DNA of 64,000 nucleotides from an uncultured bacterium (GCA_947176765.1 CAMWRX010000001.1:1-64000); one strand, 5' to 3'. Shown: positions 29,896 through 40,388, counted from the stretch's first letter. A program made the numbers and translations. The notes: a model not told the origin generated them from the sequence alone.

Positions 29896-30789
29896 ATGAA
29901 CATCAAGAAAAGCGGCATTATCACCATCTGCGGACGGCCCAACGTGGGCAAGTCCACCCTGACCAACACGCTGGCGGGGGAGAAAATTGCCATCGTCTCC
30001 CCAAAGCCCCAGACCACCCGAAACCGTATCTGCGCCGTTCTCAACCGGGGGGAGAGCCAGTTCGTGTTCGTGGACACGCCGGGCCTGCACCGCGCCCGCA
30101 CCCGGCTGGGGGACTATATGGTCAAGGTGGTGCGCCAGTCGGTGGCGGATGTGGACGGCGTCATGCTGCTGGTGGAGCCGGTAGACCACATCGGCGGGCC
30201 GGAGCAGGAGCTGATTGACCGCATCCGCGCGCTGGGCGCCCCCGCCGCGCTGGTTATCAACAAGATTGACACGGTGGAGAAGGAAAAGCTGCTGGCAGTG
30301 ATGGCGGTGTACGGCGCGGCCTATGACTGGGACGCGGTGGTGCCCATCTCGGCGAAAACCGGCGAGGGTGTAGATGAACTGCTGGAGGTGCTGGGCGGCT
30401 GGCTGCCCGAGGGGCCCCAGCTGTTCCCCGACGGGGCAGTCACCGACCAGCCGGAGCGGCAGATCATGGCGGAGATCGTCCGGGAGAAGCTGCTGCGGGA
30501 GCTGGACAAGGAGATCCCCCACGGCACGGCGGTGGAGGTGACCAAGTTCTCCCAGCGGGACAACGACATCATCGACTGCCATGTGACTATATATTGTGAA
30601 AAAGCCTCCCACAAGGGCATCATCATCGGCAAGGGCGGGGCCATGCTGAAGAAGATCAGTACCCAGGCCCGGCAGGATATGGAGGCGTTCATGGGGGCCA
30701 AGGTGTATTTGGAGACATGGGTGAAGGTGAAGGAGAACTGGCGGGACAACCCAGCGGCCATCCAGAATTTCGGGTATACTGAGGACTGA
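29896..30789 (+). CDS. era: GTPase Era
   Basis: SGIITICGRPNVGKSTLTN, DTPGLH, C-terminal KH domain HKGIIIGKGGAMLKKI. Confidence 0.97.
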   Translation: MNIKKSGIITICGRPNVGKSTLTNTLAGEKIAIVSPKPQTTRNRICAVLNRGESQFVFVDTPGLHRARTRLGDYMVKVVRQSVADVDGVMLLVEPVDHIGGPEQELIDRIRALGAPAALVINKIDTVEKEKLLAVMAVYGAAYDWDAVVPISAKTGEGVDELLEVLGGWLPEGPQLFPDGAVTDQPERQIMAEIVREKLLRELDKEIPHGTAVEVTKFSQRDNDIIDCHVTIYCEKASHKGIIIGKGGAMLKKISTQARQDMEAFMGAKVYLETWVKVKENWRDNPAAIQNFGYTED

Positions 30790-30792
30790 GCT

Positions 30793-31473
30793 ATGGTAGA
30801 CATCGAAAATTGGATGAAAGAGCTCACCGGGAAGCTGACGGATGAGTTTGGCCCCCGGCTGTTGTTCCTGGGACTCCAGGGCAGCTACGGTCGGGGAGAG
30901 GCCAACGAAGACAGTGACATCGACGTGGTAACAGTGCTGGATCGGGTGGAGTTGGCCGACCTGGACGCCTACCGGGCCATTGTGTCCGCCATGCCCGAGG
31001 GGGAGAAAGCCTGCGGTTTCCTGTGCGGGGCGGCGGAGCTGAAGAGCTGGCCGAAATACGACCTGCTGGGGGTGGCCCGGGACACCCGGGACGTGTACGG
31101 AAGCCTGGCGGAGCTGCTGCCCCCTTTGGACCGAAACGACCTGGCGGACGCGGTGGCCGTGGGTGCGTCTGGACTGTATCATGCTGCGGTTCATACCTAC
31201 CTCTACGGGACGAAGGAGAAACGGCCGCAGTTTTTGGCAAACGCCCACAAAAGTATTTTCTTCGTCCTGCGTGCCCAGCACGAGCTGCGTACCGGCGAAA
31301 ATGTGCGGGCGAAGAAGGATCTGCTGACCCGGCTTTCCGGTGATGAGCGGAAGATCTTGGAGCTCGGCCTGACCAAGCAGGGAGCCGGAGAGCCGCTGGA
31401 AACCGCTTTTGCCCGTCTGCTGCGCTGGAGCGCCTCCGCCATAGCGGAGGCAGAGGACGCAAAAATTCCCTGA
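30793..31473 (+). CDS. Nucleotidyltransferase (MNT-like) with C-terminal helical, possibly HEPN-like, domain
   Basis: LQGSYGRGEANEDSDIDVV nucleotidyltransferase motif; helical C-terminal half. Confidence 0.72.
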   Translation: MVDIENWMKELTGKLTDEFGPRLLFLGLQGSYGRGEANEDSDIDVVTVLDRVELADLDAYRAIVSAMPEGEKACGFLCGAAELKSWPKYDLLGVARDTRDVYGSLAELLPPLDRNDLADAVAVGASGLYHAAVHTYLYGTKEKRPQFLANAHKSIFFVLRAQHELRTGENVRAKKDLLTRLSGDERKILELGLTKQGAGEPLETAFARLLRWSASAIAEAEDAKIP

Positions 31474-31524
31474 CATAATCCGCCCGCCCCTGCCCATGCT
31501 AACCATGGACAGGAGGGACGGCAG

Positions 31525-31707
31525 ATGATGAACGAACCGTATTGGGGCCTGTTTTGGACGACTGGGATGCCGGAGGCCTGGCTCATGAGCCGAGAGCGGA
31601 TGGGGCAGATGAAGAATGATGCCGGGCCGGGGGCGGAGGGTACAACCGCCGACGTCCAGCCCGGCCCATTGGACGACATTCCAGGCAGACCCGGGGGTTT
31701 CACCTGA
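31525..31707 (+). CDS. yqzL: YqzL-like small protein
   Basis: 60-aa ORF MMNEPYWGLFWTTGMPEAWLMSRER... between era and recO, the usual yqzL position. Confidence 0.6.
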   Translation: MMNEPYWGLFWTTGMPEAWLMSRERMGQMKNDAGPGAEGTTADVQPGPLDDIPGRPGGFT

Positions 31708-31757
31708 ATTAAACCGCCTGACGGCGCTTCGCCGGGGCGGTACATAGGAGCGTCGCT

Positions 31758-32519
31758 ATGCACTTGACAACGAACGCCCTCGTGCTGCGCGAGGTGAATT
31801 ACAAGGAATCGGATAAGATACTCACCCTGCTCACCGAGAAGGAGGGCAAGCTCACCGTGTCCGCCCGGGGATGCCGGAAGAAGGACAGCCCCATCGCCTC
31901 CGGCTGTCAGCTGCTGGCCTGGGGGGAGTTTACCCTGTATGAGTACAATGGGCGGTGGGCCGTGAAGGAGACCGCGTCCGAGCGGCTGTTTGATGGGGTA
32001 CGGGGGGATTTGGAGAAGATCGCCCTGGCCAGCTACTTTGTAGAAGTCACCGAAGCTTTGGCCGAGGAGGGCCAGCCAGACCCCGGCTTGCTGGCGGTGA
32101 CGCTGAACTGCCTCCACGCCTTGGATAAGCTGCCTGTGCCCCTGCCCCAGGTGAAGGCCGCCTTTGAGTGGCGGTCTATGGCCCTGGCGGGGTATGAGCC
32201 CCAGATTGCCCGGTGCGGTGTGTGCGGGCGGGAGCAGCCCCGCGAGCCCCACATCCATTTGGGTGAGGGCACCGTCCACTGCGGCACCTGCCGGGACAAG
32301 CTGGGGGAGGGGGTGTCTATGCCGCTGACTACGGCGGCGCTGGCCGCCCTGCGGCACATCACTTGGGGGCCCCGGAAGCGTCTGCTGTCCTTCCGGCTGG
32401 ACGGCGAGGGGTTGCAAAAGCTGTCCGACGCGTCGGAAGCGTACCTGATGACCCGGCTGGAGCGGGGGTTTCGGACGCTGGACTTCTACAAGAAAATTAC
32501 TTACAAACCTTCGTTATAA
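31758..32519 (+). CDS. recO: DNA repair protein RecO
   Basis: TTNALVLREVNYKESDKILTLLTEKEGKLTVSARGCRK plus C-terminal zinc-binding Cys residues. Confidence 0.95.
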   Translation: MHLTTNALVLREVNYKESDKILTLLTEKEGKLTVSARGCRKKDSPIASGCQLLAWGEFTLYEYNGRWAVKETASERLFDGVRGDLEKIALASYFVEVTEALAEEGQPDPGLLAVTLNCLHALDKLPVPLPQVKAAFEWRSMALAGYEPQIARCGVCGREQPREPHIHLGEGTVHCGTCRDKLGEGVSMPLTTAALAALRHITWGPRKRLLSFRLDGEGLQKLSDASEAYLMTRLERGFRTLDFYKKITYKPSL

Positions 32520-32534
32520 ATTGAGGAAAAGATC

Positions 32535-34919
32535 ATGACGCAATTATTTGAAAAATCCATCGAGACCTTGGAGCTGCCCCGTGTGCTGGCCCTGCTGGCG
32601 GACGAGGCGGCCACCGAGGAGGGCAAGGAGCGCTGTCTGGCCCTGCGGCCGCTGGATGTGCAGAACGATGTACACCGCCTGCAAAAGCAGACCTCCGCCG
32701 CCTTTGACCTCTTGGTGAAGCACGGCACGCCCTCCCTGTCTGGCGTGAAGCCGGTGGCTGCGGCCCTCCAACGGGCGGATCGCGGCGGCGCGCTGAATAC
32801 CCGGGAGCTGCTGGACATTGCCCAGGTGCTGCGCTGCGCGAGGAGCGTCCGGGAGTACGGCGCGGGGAATGGCGAGGTCAAAACCGTGCTGGACGGCTAC
32901 TTTGAAAGCCTCACCGCCAACCGCTTCCTGGAGGACAAAATCACCGGCTCCATCCTCAGCGAGGACGAGATCGCCGACGCGGCCTCCCCGGAGCTGGCCG
33001 ACATCCGGCGGCACATCCGGGCGGCGGCGGGGAAGGTGCGGGACGTGCTGAACCGGCTCATTTCTTCTAACCAGTCCAAGTATTTGCAGGACGCCATCAT
33101 CACCATGCGGGGGGGCCGGTACGTGGTGCCCGTCAAGAGCGAGCACAAAAACGACATCCCCGGCCTGGTGCATGACGTATCCGGCTCGGGCGGTACCTTC
33201 TTCATTGAGCCCATGGGGGTGGTGAACGCCAACAACGAGCTGCGGGAGCTCCAGGCCAAGGAGCAGAAGGAGATCGAGCGCATTCTGGCGGAGTTGTCCG
33301 CCGACTGCGCCGGGTTCAAAGCGGACATTGAGGACGACTACCAGACCCTGGTGTCCCTGGACTGCATCTTTGCCCGGGCCAAGCTGTCTTCCGCCATGGG
33401 GGCTATGGAGCCGGCGCTGGGCAGCCACATCGAGCTGCGCCGTGCCCGCCATCCCCTGCTGGATTCCAAGACCGCCGTGCGCAACGACCTGACCCTGGGC
33501 GGCAAATTCGACACCCTGGTCATCACCGGCCCCAACACCGGCGGCAAGACGGTGACGCTGAAAACCCTTGGCCTGCTCACCCTGATGGCCCAGTGCGGCC
33601 TGCACATCCCGGCGGCAGACGGCTCCACTGTCAAAGTGTGCTCCGCCGTGCTGGCGGACATCGGGGACGAGCAGTCCATCGACCAGTCCCTGTCCACCTT
33701 TTCCTCCCACATGACCAACATTGTGGCCATTTTGGAGCAGGCGGACGACGAAACGCTGATCCTGTTCGACGAGCTGGGCGCGGGCACCGACCCGGTGGAG
33801 GGCGCGGCCCTGGCCGCCGCCGTCATCGAGTCCGCCCGGGGGATGGGGGCCACGGTGGCCGCCACCACCCACTACGCCGAGCTGAAGGTGTATGCCATGA
33901 CCACCGCCGGGGTGGAGAACGCCTCCTGCGAGTTTGACGTGGAGACGCTGGCCCCCACCTACCGGGTGCTCATCGGCATCCCGGGCAAGTCCAACGCCTT
34001 TGCCATCTCCCGGAGATTGGGCCTGCCCGACTATATCATCCAGAAGGCCGCAGACCGCATCAACGCGGAGAACGTGCGCTTTGAGGACGTGCTCAGCCAA
34101 TTGGACATCCAGCGCCAGGCCATGGAAAAGGAGAAGGAGCAGGCGGCTAAGCTGCGCCGGGAGATGGAGGAGGCCCGGGCCCAGGCGGAACAGTACCGCG
34201 CCCACATTGAGGAGGAGCGGCGAAAGGCCACCGAGAAGGCCCAGGCGGAGGCCCGCTCCATCATCGAGCAGGCCCGTGACGCCGCCGACCAGACCTTTAA
34301 AGAGCTGAATGAAATGCGCCGCCGCCAGGAGCAGGCCAAGGAATGGGTGGACGACAACGAGCAGAGGGCCGAGCTGCGCCGGAAGCTGAACGAGGCGGAC
34401 GCCGCCCTGGGGGGCAAGAAAGAGGATCTGCCGCCCCCGCCGCCCACCCGAGACGCCGTAGTAGGCGACACGGTGGAGCTGGTGAAGATGGGCACCCAGG
34501 CGGAGGTTGTCGGCATCAATAAGGACGGCACCATCCAGCTCCAGGCGGGTATTTTGAAGATGAAGGCCAAGCAGAGCGAGGTGCGGGTGCTGGAGGATGT
34601 CACCGCCCGGAAGAAGCAGAGCGCCAAGGATAAACAGCGCAATGCCGCCGTGAGCCGCCCCTTCCGGGCTGCGGCCGCCAAGGCGGAGCTGGACCTGCGG
34701 GGGATGATGGTGGACGAGGCGTTGGGGGCGGTGGACCTGTTTTTGGACAACGCCCTCATGGGCAAGCTGGAGACGGTGACCATCATCCACGGCAAGGGCA
34801 CCGGCGCGCTGCGCAAGGCGGTGCGGGAGCACCTGAAAAAGAGCCGCTACGTGAAGGAATTCCGCCCCGGCGTGTACGGCGAGGGCGAGGACGGCGTGAC
34901 CGTTGCCACGTTGAAATAA
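32535..34919 (+). CDS. mutS2: Endonuclease MutS2
   Basis: VITGPNTGGKTVTLKTLGLLTLMAQ, LFDELGAGTDPVEGAALA, C-terminal Smr domain TIIHGKGTGALRKAV. Confidence 0.97.
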   Translation: MTQLFEKSIETLELPRVLALLADEAATEEGKERCLALRPLDVQNDVHRLQKQTSAAFDLLVKHGTPSLSGVKPVAAALQRADRGGALNTRELLDIAQVLRCARSVREYGAGNGEVKTVLDGYFESLTANRFLEDKITGSILSEDEIADAASPELADIRRHIRAAAGKVRDVLNRLISSNQSKYLQDAIITMRGGRYVVPVKSEHKNDIPGLVHDVSGSGGTFFIEPMGVVNANNELRELQAKEQKEIERILAELSADCAGFKADIEDDYQTLVSLDCIFARAKLSSAMGAMEPALGSHIELRRARHPLLDSKTAVRNDLTLGGKFDTLVITGPNTGGKTVTLKTLGLLTLMAQCGLHIPAADGSTVKVCSAVLADIGDEQSIDQSLSTFSSHMTNIVAILEQADDETLILFDELGAGTDPVEGAALAAAVIESARGMGATVAATTHYAELKVYAMTTAGVENASCEFDVETLAPTYRVLIGIPGKSNAFAISRRLGLPDYIIQKAADRINAENVRFEDVLSQLDIQRQAMEKEKEQAAKLRREMEEARAQAEQYRAHIEEERRKATEKAQAEARSIIEQARDAADQTFKELNEMRRRQEQAKEWVDDNEQRAELRRKLNEADAALGGKKEDLPPPPPTRDAVVGDTVELVKMGTQAEVVGINKDGTIQLQAGILKMKAKQSEVRVLEDVTARKKQSAKDKQRNAAVSRPFRAAAAKAELDLRGMMVDEALGAVDLFLDNALMGKLETVTIIHGKGTGALRKAVREHLKKSRYVKEFRPGVYGEGEDGVTVATLK

Positions 34920-34957
34920 AGGAAATCCCCTTTTCATTTGAAAAGGGGATTTCCTTT
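34918..34957. terminator. Strong bidirectional terminator after mutS2
   Basis: AAAGGAAATCCCCTTTTC-ATTT-GAAAAGGGGATTTCCTTT, perfect 18-bp arms. Confidence 0.95.
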
Positions 34958-34961
34958 ACAG

Positions 34962-35348
34962 CTAAAGCAAATTGGTGAGGGTGGGCAGCTCCGCCTCCAC
35001 CAGCAGTCCCAACTGAGTCAGCAGCCGGGCGTTGACGGCGGCGTACTCAGCGGGCTGCTTTTCGCCGCCCTCCAGGAAGGCCAGGGCCTCGTCCATGGAG
35101 ATCTGGATGGCGTCGGTGTCGGCATGGCGCAGGGTGATGTGGAGATAGCCTTCGCACTCCATCCAGCGATCCTTTGCCTGGTGGGTGAGGCGGGCGGCGC
35201 CCTCCCAGTCCTCCCGCTCTACCAGCTCCTGGGCCTGGGTGAGCTGATCAGTGAGCTGGCTGATGACGCGGTTCAGCTGCCAGGTGTGCAGGCCGGACAG
35301 GGCGGCCAGCAGGGCAATCAGCCCGATGGAGAGATACAGCCGCTTCAT
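34962..35348 (-). CDS. DUF4363 family protein
   Basis: MKRLYLSIGLIALLAALSGLHTWQLNRVISQLTDQLTQAQELVEREDW...; overlaps the DUF421 gene by 4 bp. Confidence 0.7.
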   Translation of the reverse strand: MKRLYLSIGLIALLAALSGLHTWQLNRVISQLTDQLTQAQELVEREDWEGAARLTHQAKDRWMECEGYLHITLRHADTDAIQISMDEALAFLEGGEKQPAEYAAVNARLLTQLGLLVEAELPTLTNLL

Positions 35349-36028
35349 TTTGCCGCCTCCTTTTTGGGTATGCAGTAGGTGGTGCCCACTTCGTCCACGG
35401 TGAGCAGGAACGCCTGCCGGTAGGAGTGCAGGCCGTGGCTGGCCAGCTGCTTTTCCAGCCAGACAGGCTCATAGCCCAGCCCCTTCAGGTTGTGTTCCAG
35501 CAGATGCCCGTCGCTGACCAACACCACCGGCAGCCCGGTTTCCTGGGTGGATACCCCCATCTGGGCGGCGGTGACGGGCTTTTCTGCGGCGAAGGGCAGC
35601 ACGGAAAGCTGCCCGTTGGTTTCCAGCAGTGCGAACTTGATGGATTTGAAGTCGGCGTAGCCCTGGATGCGCAGCTCCTCCATCAGCTCGTCCAGAGTGA
35701 GGCGGTTCTTTTTCAACTCCGCCTCCAGCACCTGGCCGTTTTCCACCACGATGGAAGGCCGTCCGCACAGCAGTGCCCGGAACCGAATGGACCGGGTGCA
35801 GAGCACCGAAATGATGGTGGACAGGGCCAGCAGCACCACAATGGGGATCAGTCCCCACAGCAGGGGGATGCCGTTGTCCTGCATGGGGACGGAGGCCAGA
35901 TCGGCGATGATGAGGGTGAGCACCAGCTCGGAGGGTTCCAGCTGGCCGATCTGATGCTTGCCCAGCAGCCGGATGCCCACCACAATGAACAGGTAGAGCA
36001 CCACGGTGCGTATGAGTACCACAAACAT
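35345..36028 (-). CDS. DUF421 (YetF-like) membrane protein
   Basis: RLLGKHQIGQLEPSELVLTLIIADLASVPMQD, KNRLTLDELMEELRIQGYADFKSIKFALLETNGQLSV; start reassigned downstream of GGAGG. Confidence 0.88.
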   Translation of the reverse strand: MFVVLIRTVVLYLFIVVGIRLLGKHQIGQLEPSELVLTLIIADLASVPMQDNGIPLLWGLIPIVVLLALSTIISVLCTRSIRFRALLCGRPSIVVENGQVLEAELKKNRLTLDELMEELRIQGYADFKSIKFALLETNGQLSVLPFAAEKPVTAAQMGVSTQETGLPVVLVSDGHLLEHNLKGLGYEPVWLEKQLASHGLHSYRQAFLLTVDEVGTTYCIPKKEAAK

Positions 36029-36239
36029 AAAAACCTCCATGCGCTCGGGCGGGGTTGTCGTTGGGATGTTCCGCCTTCCAATCGGTACGTGATTTGGATT
36101 CCTATAATATGTGGAAAATGACCGAGAGATATTCTTGTTTTTTTTGGAGAAATACGGTAAAATAAAGAGCATTCCGAACAATGACATGGAAGAGACAGCG
36201 GGAAGGGCGCCCCGACGGGACAGGATGAGGTGAGAGGGT

Positions 36240-36914
36240 ATGCGCTATCATCGGATGAGGTTTGACATCTGGCTGACCCTGCTGATCGCCTTTGGGATCA
36301 GCGTGGGTGCGGTAAGGGTGGCGGAAGTGATTTTAGCCGAAACCTATAAGAGCTATGTGGAAAAGCATACGGTGGCCGACGGGGACATCGGCGGCAGGGC
36401 AGGGAAGGATGTGTTCCGCGCCCAGAGTGTGGACGATCTGCTCAGCCACGACACATTTACCATTGTCTCCCCGGGCATCGAGTACCGCAACCGCGGGGCG
36501 GGCTACTACGGCAATTATTATATGCACGCGGTGACTCTGCCCTCCGGCGAACGGGTGGCCGTTGTCATCAACATGGAGAGCGTCCAGTACGACGGGGAGT
36601 ACTACTCCAGCGAGCATACCCTGCCCGTGGGCCGGGTGGTGCACGAGGATCTCACCTTCAATGAGAATTTTATCCATCAGATCGAGTATTCCGAACCCTT
36701 GAGCCGCACCGATTTCTATGTGGATATGCTGGGAGTTGGCGGCAAGGCCAGCCAGGAGGTTTACACCAGCGGCTACACCAGTGTGGTGCAGATGGTCACG
36801 ATCCTGGTGTGCTTCCCGCTCATCCACGCCTTGGGGGCCAGGATTGGGCTGTTCCCCTACTTCTTTGCGCCCCGGAAGAAAAAAGGGGAGGAGCAGAAAG
36901 GGGAGTGGGACTGA
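36240..36914 (+). CDS. Hypothetical membrane protein (two TM segments with extracytoplasmic domain)
   Basis: N-terminal and C-terminal hydrophobic helices, basic C-terminal tail. Confidence 0.65.
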   Translation: MRYHRMRFDIWLTLLIAFGISVGAVRVAEVILAETYKSYVEKHTVADGDIGGRAGKDVFRAQSVDDLLSHDTFTIVSPGIEYRNRGAGYYGNYYMHAVTLPSGERVAVVINMESVQYDGEYYSSEHTLPVGRVVHEDLTFNENFIHQIEYSEPLSRTDFYVDMLGVGGKASQEVYTSGYTSVVQMVTILVCFPLIHALGARIGLFPYFFAPRKKKGEEQKGEWD

Positions 36915-36974
36915 CGGGCCGGACCGGCTGTCCAAGGGAACAAGGGAGAATGTCCAAATGTTCTAAAAAGGAGA

Positions 36975-37574
36975 TTGTTTAAAATGAACACGAAACCTGT
37001 GAAAAAGATCAATATCGTCTATCTGCTGCTGGTGATTGCCGCGCCCATTGCGGTGATCGCGCTGGGCGGCCTGATCGGTTACTATTTCTTCCGTGATGGC
37101 GGCGCCGGGGCGGTGGTGTGTTTTATGGGCCCCACGCTTCTGTCCGTGGCGTGGTGGATCCTGGGCCCCACCACCATCTGGAACCAGCAGAAAAAGCAGA
37201 TGATGAAGCAGCTCGACGACCAGGGGTTTAACCGCAACCAGACCTTCTACGGCAGCAACCAGACCGTGGCGGTGGATATACGCCAGGGCAAGGTGGCCTT
37301 GCTGTTGTTCTGGAATCCCTTTGAGCAATATGTCATGCCTGCCAGCCGCATTACCAGGGCTTGGACGAATGACGGAGCAGGCGGTGCGGGCTTCATGCGC
37401 GGCACCAGCCGGGTGAGCTTCCTGTTCCTCATCGACGGGGTGAGGGTGCGGGTAAACACCTTCACCTCTAATCAGCGCTGGAGGATGGACGACCCGAAGA
37501 TCCTAGAGGCCATCTCCAAGGCGGACATGATGGTACAGGTGCTGGACGCGGCCAGACAGGCGTCGGGGGACTGA
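36975..37574 (+). CDS. Hypothetical membrane protein
   Basis: Two TM segments near the N-terminus followed by a soluble domain; intact ORF. Confidence 0.65.
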   Translation: MFKMNTKPVKKINIVYLLLVIAAPIAVIALGGLIGYYFFRDGGAGAVVCFMGPTLLSVAWWILGPTTIWNQQKKQMMKQLDDQGFNRNQTFYGSNQTVAVDIRQGKVALLLFWNPFEQYVMPASRITRAWTNDGAGGAGFMRGTSRVSFLFLIDGVRVRVNTFTSNQRWRMDDPKILEAISKADMMVQVLDAARQASGD

Positions 37575-37575
37575 A

Positions 37576-37926
37576 ATGGGCCTGATTGACAAAATGCTGG
37601 CCAGGTTCCAGGACAACTGGTGCAAGGGCTGCAAATGTGAGATGGAGAAGGCTCGCAAGCAGTTGTTCGCGCTGCCCGGTATGACGGTGGGCAATTATGT
37701 GCGCCATGAGGATGCGGGCTATTACAAGAAGCATCTGCGCATGGTGGACAAAAAGGCGGACATCCCCCCGGGAATGTACGCCTGTGGGGCGATCCAGTAC
37801 CGTTGCCCTGAGTGCGGCAGACGGCTGACCAAGCTGGAGCTGTTCCTCCCGGTGCGGGATGAGGAGAAGCATGAGATACCCGTCCTGTTTGAGCACGGGG
37901 AATTGGACGATTTTTTGTGGCTGTAA
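37576..37926 (+). CDS. Hypothetical protein with Cys pairs (zinc-ribbon-like)
   Basis: [16 protein letters not shown]... and [18 protein letters not shown]. Confidence 0.65.
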   Translation: MGLIDKMLARFQDNWCKGCKCEMEKARKQLFALPGMTVGNYVRHEDAGYYKKHLRMVDKKADIPPGMYACGAIQYRCPECGRRLTKLELFLPVRDEEKHEIPVLFEHGELDDFLWL

Positions 37927-37982
37927 AATACAAATCGGCGGAGTTGCCAATGCAGTCCGCTGAGAGAAAAGGGAGAGAGCGT

Positions 37983-39524
37983 ATGAGCCATCAGCTTGTG
38001 ATCGTGCTGGATTTCGGCGGGCAGTACAACCAGCTCATCGCCCGGCGGGTCCGGGAGTGCGGCGTGTACTGCGAGGTCAAGCCCTACACCACCCCTCTGG
38101 CCGACCTGAGGGCCATGGAGCCCATCGGGATCATTTTTACCGGGGGGCCTAACTCCGTCTATCTGGAAAACTCCCCCCAGGTCAATCCTGAGATCTTCAC
38201 CTGGGGCGTGCCCATTTTGGGCATCTGCTATGGCTGCCAGCTGATGGCCCACCATCTAGGGGGGCGGGTCACCGCTGCCCAGGATGACTCCGCCCGGGAG
38301 TACGGCAAGACCGTCACCTATTTTGAGACGGGATGCAGGCTGTTCAAGGGTCTGCCGGAGACGGGCATCACCTGGATGAGCCACGGGGACTACATGGAAA
38401 AGGTGCCCGAGGGCTTTGCCCTCATGGCCCACTCGGACGCCTGCCCCAATGTGGCCATTGCCGACGAGAGCCGGGGCTTCTACGGCGTGCAGTACCACCC
38501 TGAGGTGAACCACACCGAGCGCGGCGTGGACATGATCCGCAACTTCCTCTATGAAGTGTGCCATGCAGCCGGAGACTGGACCATGGAGGACTATAAGCGC
38601 ACCGCCGTAGCCGCCCTGCGGGAGAAGATCGGGGACGGCAAGGTGCTTCTGGCCCTCAGCGGCGGTGTGGACTCCTCCGTGGCGGCGGCCCTGTTGGCCG
38701 AGGCGGTGGGGGAGCAACTCACCTGCGTGTTTGTGGATCACGGCCTCATGCGGAAAAACGAGGGGGACGAGGTAGAGGCCGCGTTCTCCAAATGGGCCAT
38801 GAACTTTGTCCGGGTGGACGCAGAGGGACGGTTCCTGGCTAAGCTGGCTGGGGTGGACGAGCCGGAGCGGAAACGGAAGATCATTGGCGAGGAGTTCATC
38901 CGGGTGTTTGAGGAAGAGGCCAAAAAGGTGGGGACCGTGGACTTTTTGGCCCAGGGCACTATCTATCCCGATGTGATTGAGTCCGGGGCGGGGGACGCCG
39001 CCGTCATCAAGAGCCACCACAACGTAGGCGGCCTGCCGGACTATGTGGACTTCAAGGAGATCGTGGAGCCCCTGCGCCTGCTGTTCAAGGATGAGGTGCG
39101 CCAACTGGGCCGGGAGCTGGGTCTGCCGGAGTACATGGTGGTGCGCCAGCCCTTCCCGGGGCCGGGTCTGGCCATCCGGGTGATCGGAAATATCACAAAG
39201 GACAAGCTGGACATCCTCCGGGAGGCGGACGCCATTTTCCGGGAGGAGATGGCGAAGGCGGGAGAGGAGAAGAATTTGAGCCAGTTCTTCGCCGCCCTGA
39301 CCAATATGCGCTCCGTGGGGGTGATGGGCGATGGGCGAACCTACGATTACGCCATCGCTCTGCGGGCGGTGACCACCGACGATTTCATGACGGCGGACTG
39401 GGCGCGGATCCCCTACGAGCTGCTGGATCGGGTGTCTGTGCGCATTGTTAACGAGGTCAAGGGGGTCAACCGGGTGCTGTATGACATCACCTCCAAGCCC
39501 CCGGCGACGGTGGAACTGGAATAA
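37983..39524 (+). CDS. guaA: GMP synthase (glutamine-hydrolysing)
   Basis: [54 protein letters not shown]. Confidence 0.98.
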   Translation: MSHQLVIVLDFGGQYNQLIARRVRECGVYCEVKPYTTPLADLRAMEPIGIIFTGGPNSVYLENSPQVNPEIFTWGVPILGICYGCQLMAHHLGGRVTAAQDDSAREYGKTVTYFETGCRLFKGLPETGITWMSHGDYMEKVPEGFALMAHSDACPNVAIADESRGFYGVQYHPEVNHTERGVDMIRNFLYEVCHAAGDWTMEDYKRTAVAALREKIGDGKVLLALSGGVDSSVAAALLAEAVGEQLTCVFVDHGLMRKNEGDEVEAAFSKWAMNFVRVDAEGRFLAKLAGVDEPERKRKIIGEEFIRVFEEEAKKVGTVDFLAQGTIYPDVIESGAGDAAVIKSHHNVGGLPDYVDFKEIVEPLRLLFKDEVRQLGRELGLPEYMVVRQPFPGPGLAIRVIGNITKDKLDILREADAIFREEMAKAGEEKNLSQFFAALTNMRSVGVMGDGRTYDYAIALRAVTTDDFMTADWARIPYELLDRVSVRIVNEVKGVNRVLYDITSKPPATVELE

Positions 39525-39536
39525 GCCGTATGAACA

Positions 39537-40262
39537 ATGAAGACGATTATCATTACGCTGCCCACGTCAGGGAACAAGGTGCCAGTTGAGCTTGAGCGCA
39601 AGAAGATGAAAACCTGCCGACTGAAAGTTTACCCGGAGCAAACGGTCAGACTATCCATTCCGATTAGGGTTTCGACAAAATGGGCCGAAACCTTTTTGAG
39701 AGAGAAGAGCGGGTGGATAGAGGCAAAGCTGGAGTTCTTTCAAAAGGCAGCCGGCGCTGCGGCGAAACGTGGGATCAGGAATGGATCCTCCATAAAGCTG
39801 CTCGGAGAAGACATGACCTTAGTCGTGTCAGACTGTGGAAAGGATTATGTCTATCAAGAAGAGAAAAAGATTCACATTTGCGCACGGGATACGGACAATC
39901 AGGAGAGGGTTAAAGCCGTATTTGAAACATGGTGGCGCGGTCAGGCAAAGACTATCCTGGAAGAACGGGTCGATGAATGGTATCCTGTGATAGAAAAATA
40001 TGGCATAGAGAAGCCCCGCGTCTCGGTACGCAAAATGCGTACGCTATGGGGGAGCTGCAGCGTTCATCGGAAAGTGGTGACGTTCAATTTTTCTCTGATC
40101 CAAGCCCGCATTCCGTGCGTAGATTATGTGGTCTTACACGAACTTGTTCACTTCTTATATCCGAACCACAGCAAGGGCTTTTATGATTTTCTGAGCGATC
40201 ATATGCCGGACTGGAAAGAGCGCAAAAGCAGGTTAAACCAAGAAGTGGTTCCGGGGCTGTGA
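39537..40262 (+). CDS. YgjP/SprT-like zinc metallopeptidase (DUF45/M48-type)
   Basis: LWGSCSVHRKVVTFNFSLIQARIPCVDYVVLHELVHFLYPNHSKGFYDFLSDHMPDWKERK. Confidence 0.88.
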   Translation: MKTIIITLPTSGNKVPVELERKKMKTCRLKVYPEQTVRLSIPIRVSTKWAETFLREKSGWIEAKLEFFQKAAGAAAKRGIRNGSSIKLLGEDMTLVVSDCGKDYVYQEEKKIHICARDTDNQERVKAVFETWWRGQAKTILEERVDEWYPVIEKYGIEKPRVSVRKMRTLWGSCSVHRKVVTFNFSLIQARIPCVDYVVLHELVHFLYPNHSKGFYDFLSDHMPDWKERKSRLNQEVVPGL

Positions 40263-40388
40263 GGCAGGGGGAAGCCGGCTGCCGCGAAAGTCATCAGCTT
40301 AAAAAAGTCACGAAAGGGCTTGCGTCCGGCGGAAAAGAATGGTACATTATTTCCTATAGAGAGCGCTTCAGACGAGGAGATGTGATGG

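Noticed and set aside
30793-31473. Classical two-gene MNT/HEPN toxin-antitoxin system
   Set aside because: Only a single ORF is present; reported as a possible fusion instead.
32544-34937. 797-aa minus-strand ORF opposite mutS2
   Set aside because: Antisense of a strong mutS2 gene; low-complexity His/Gly/Leu-rich translation is typical of the complementary frame in GC-rich DNA.
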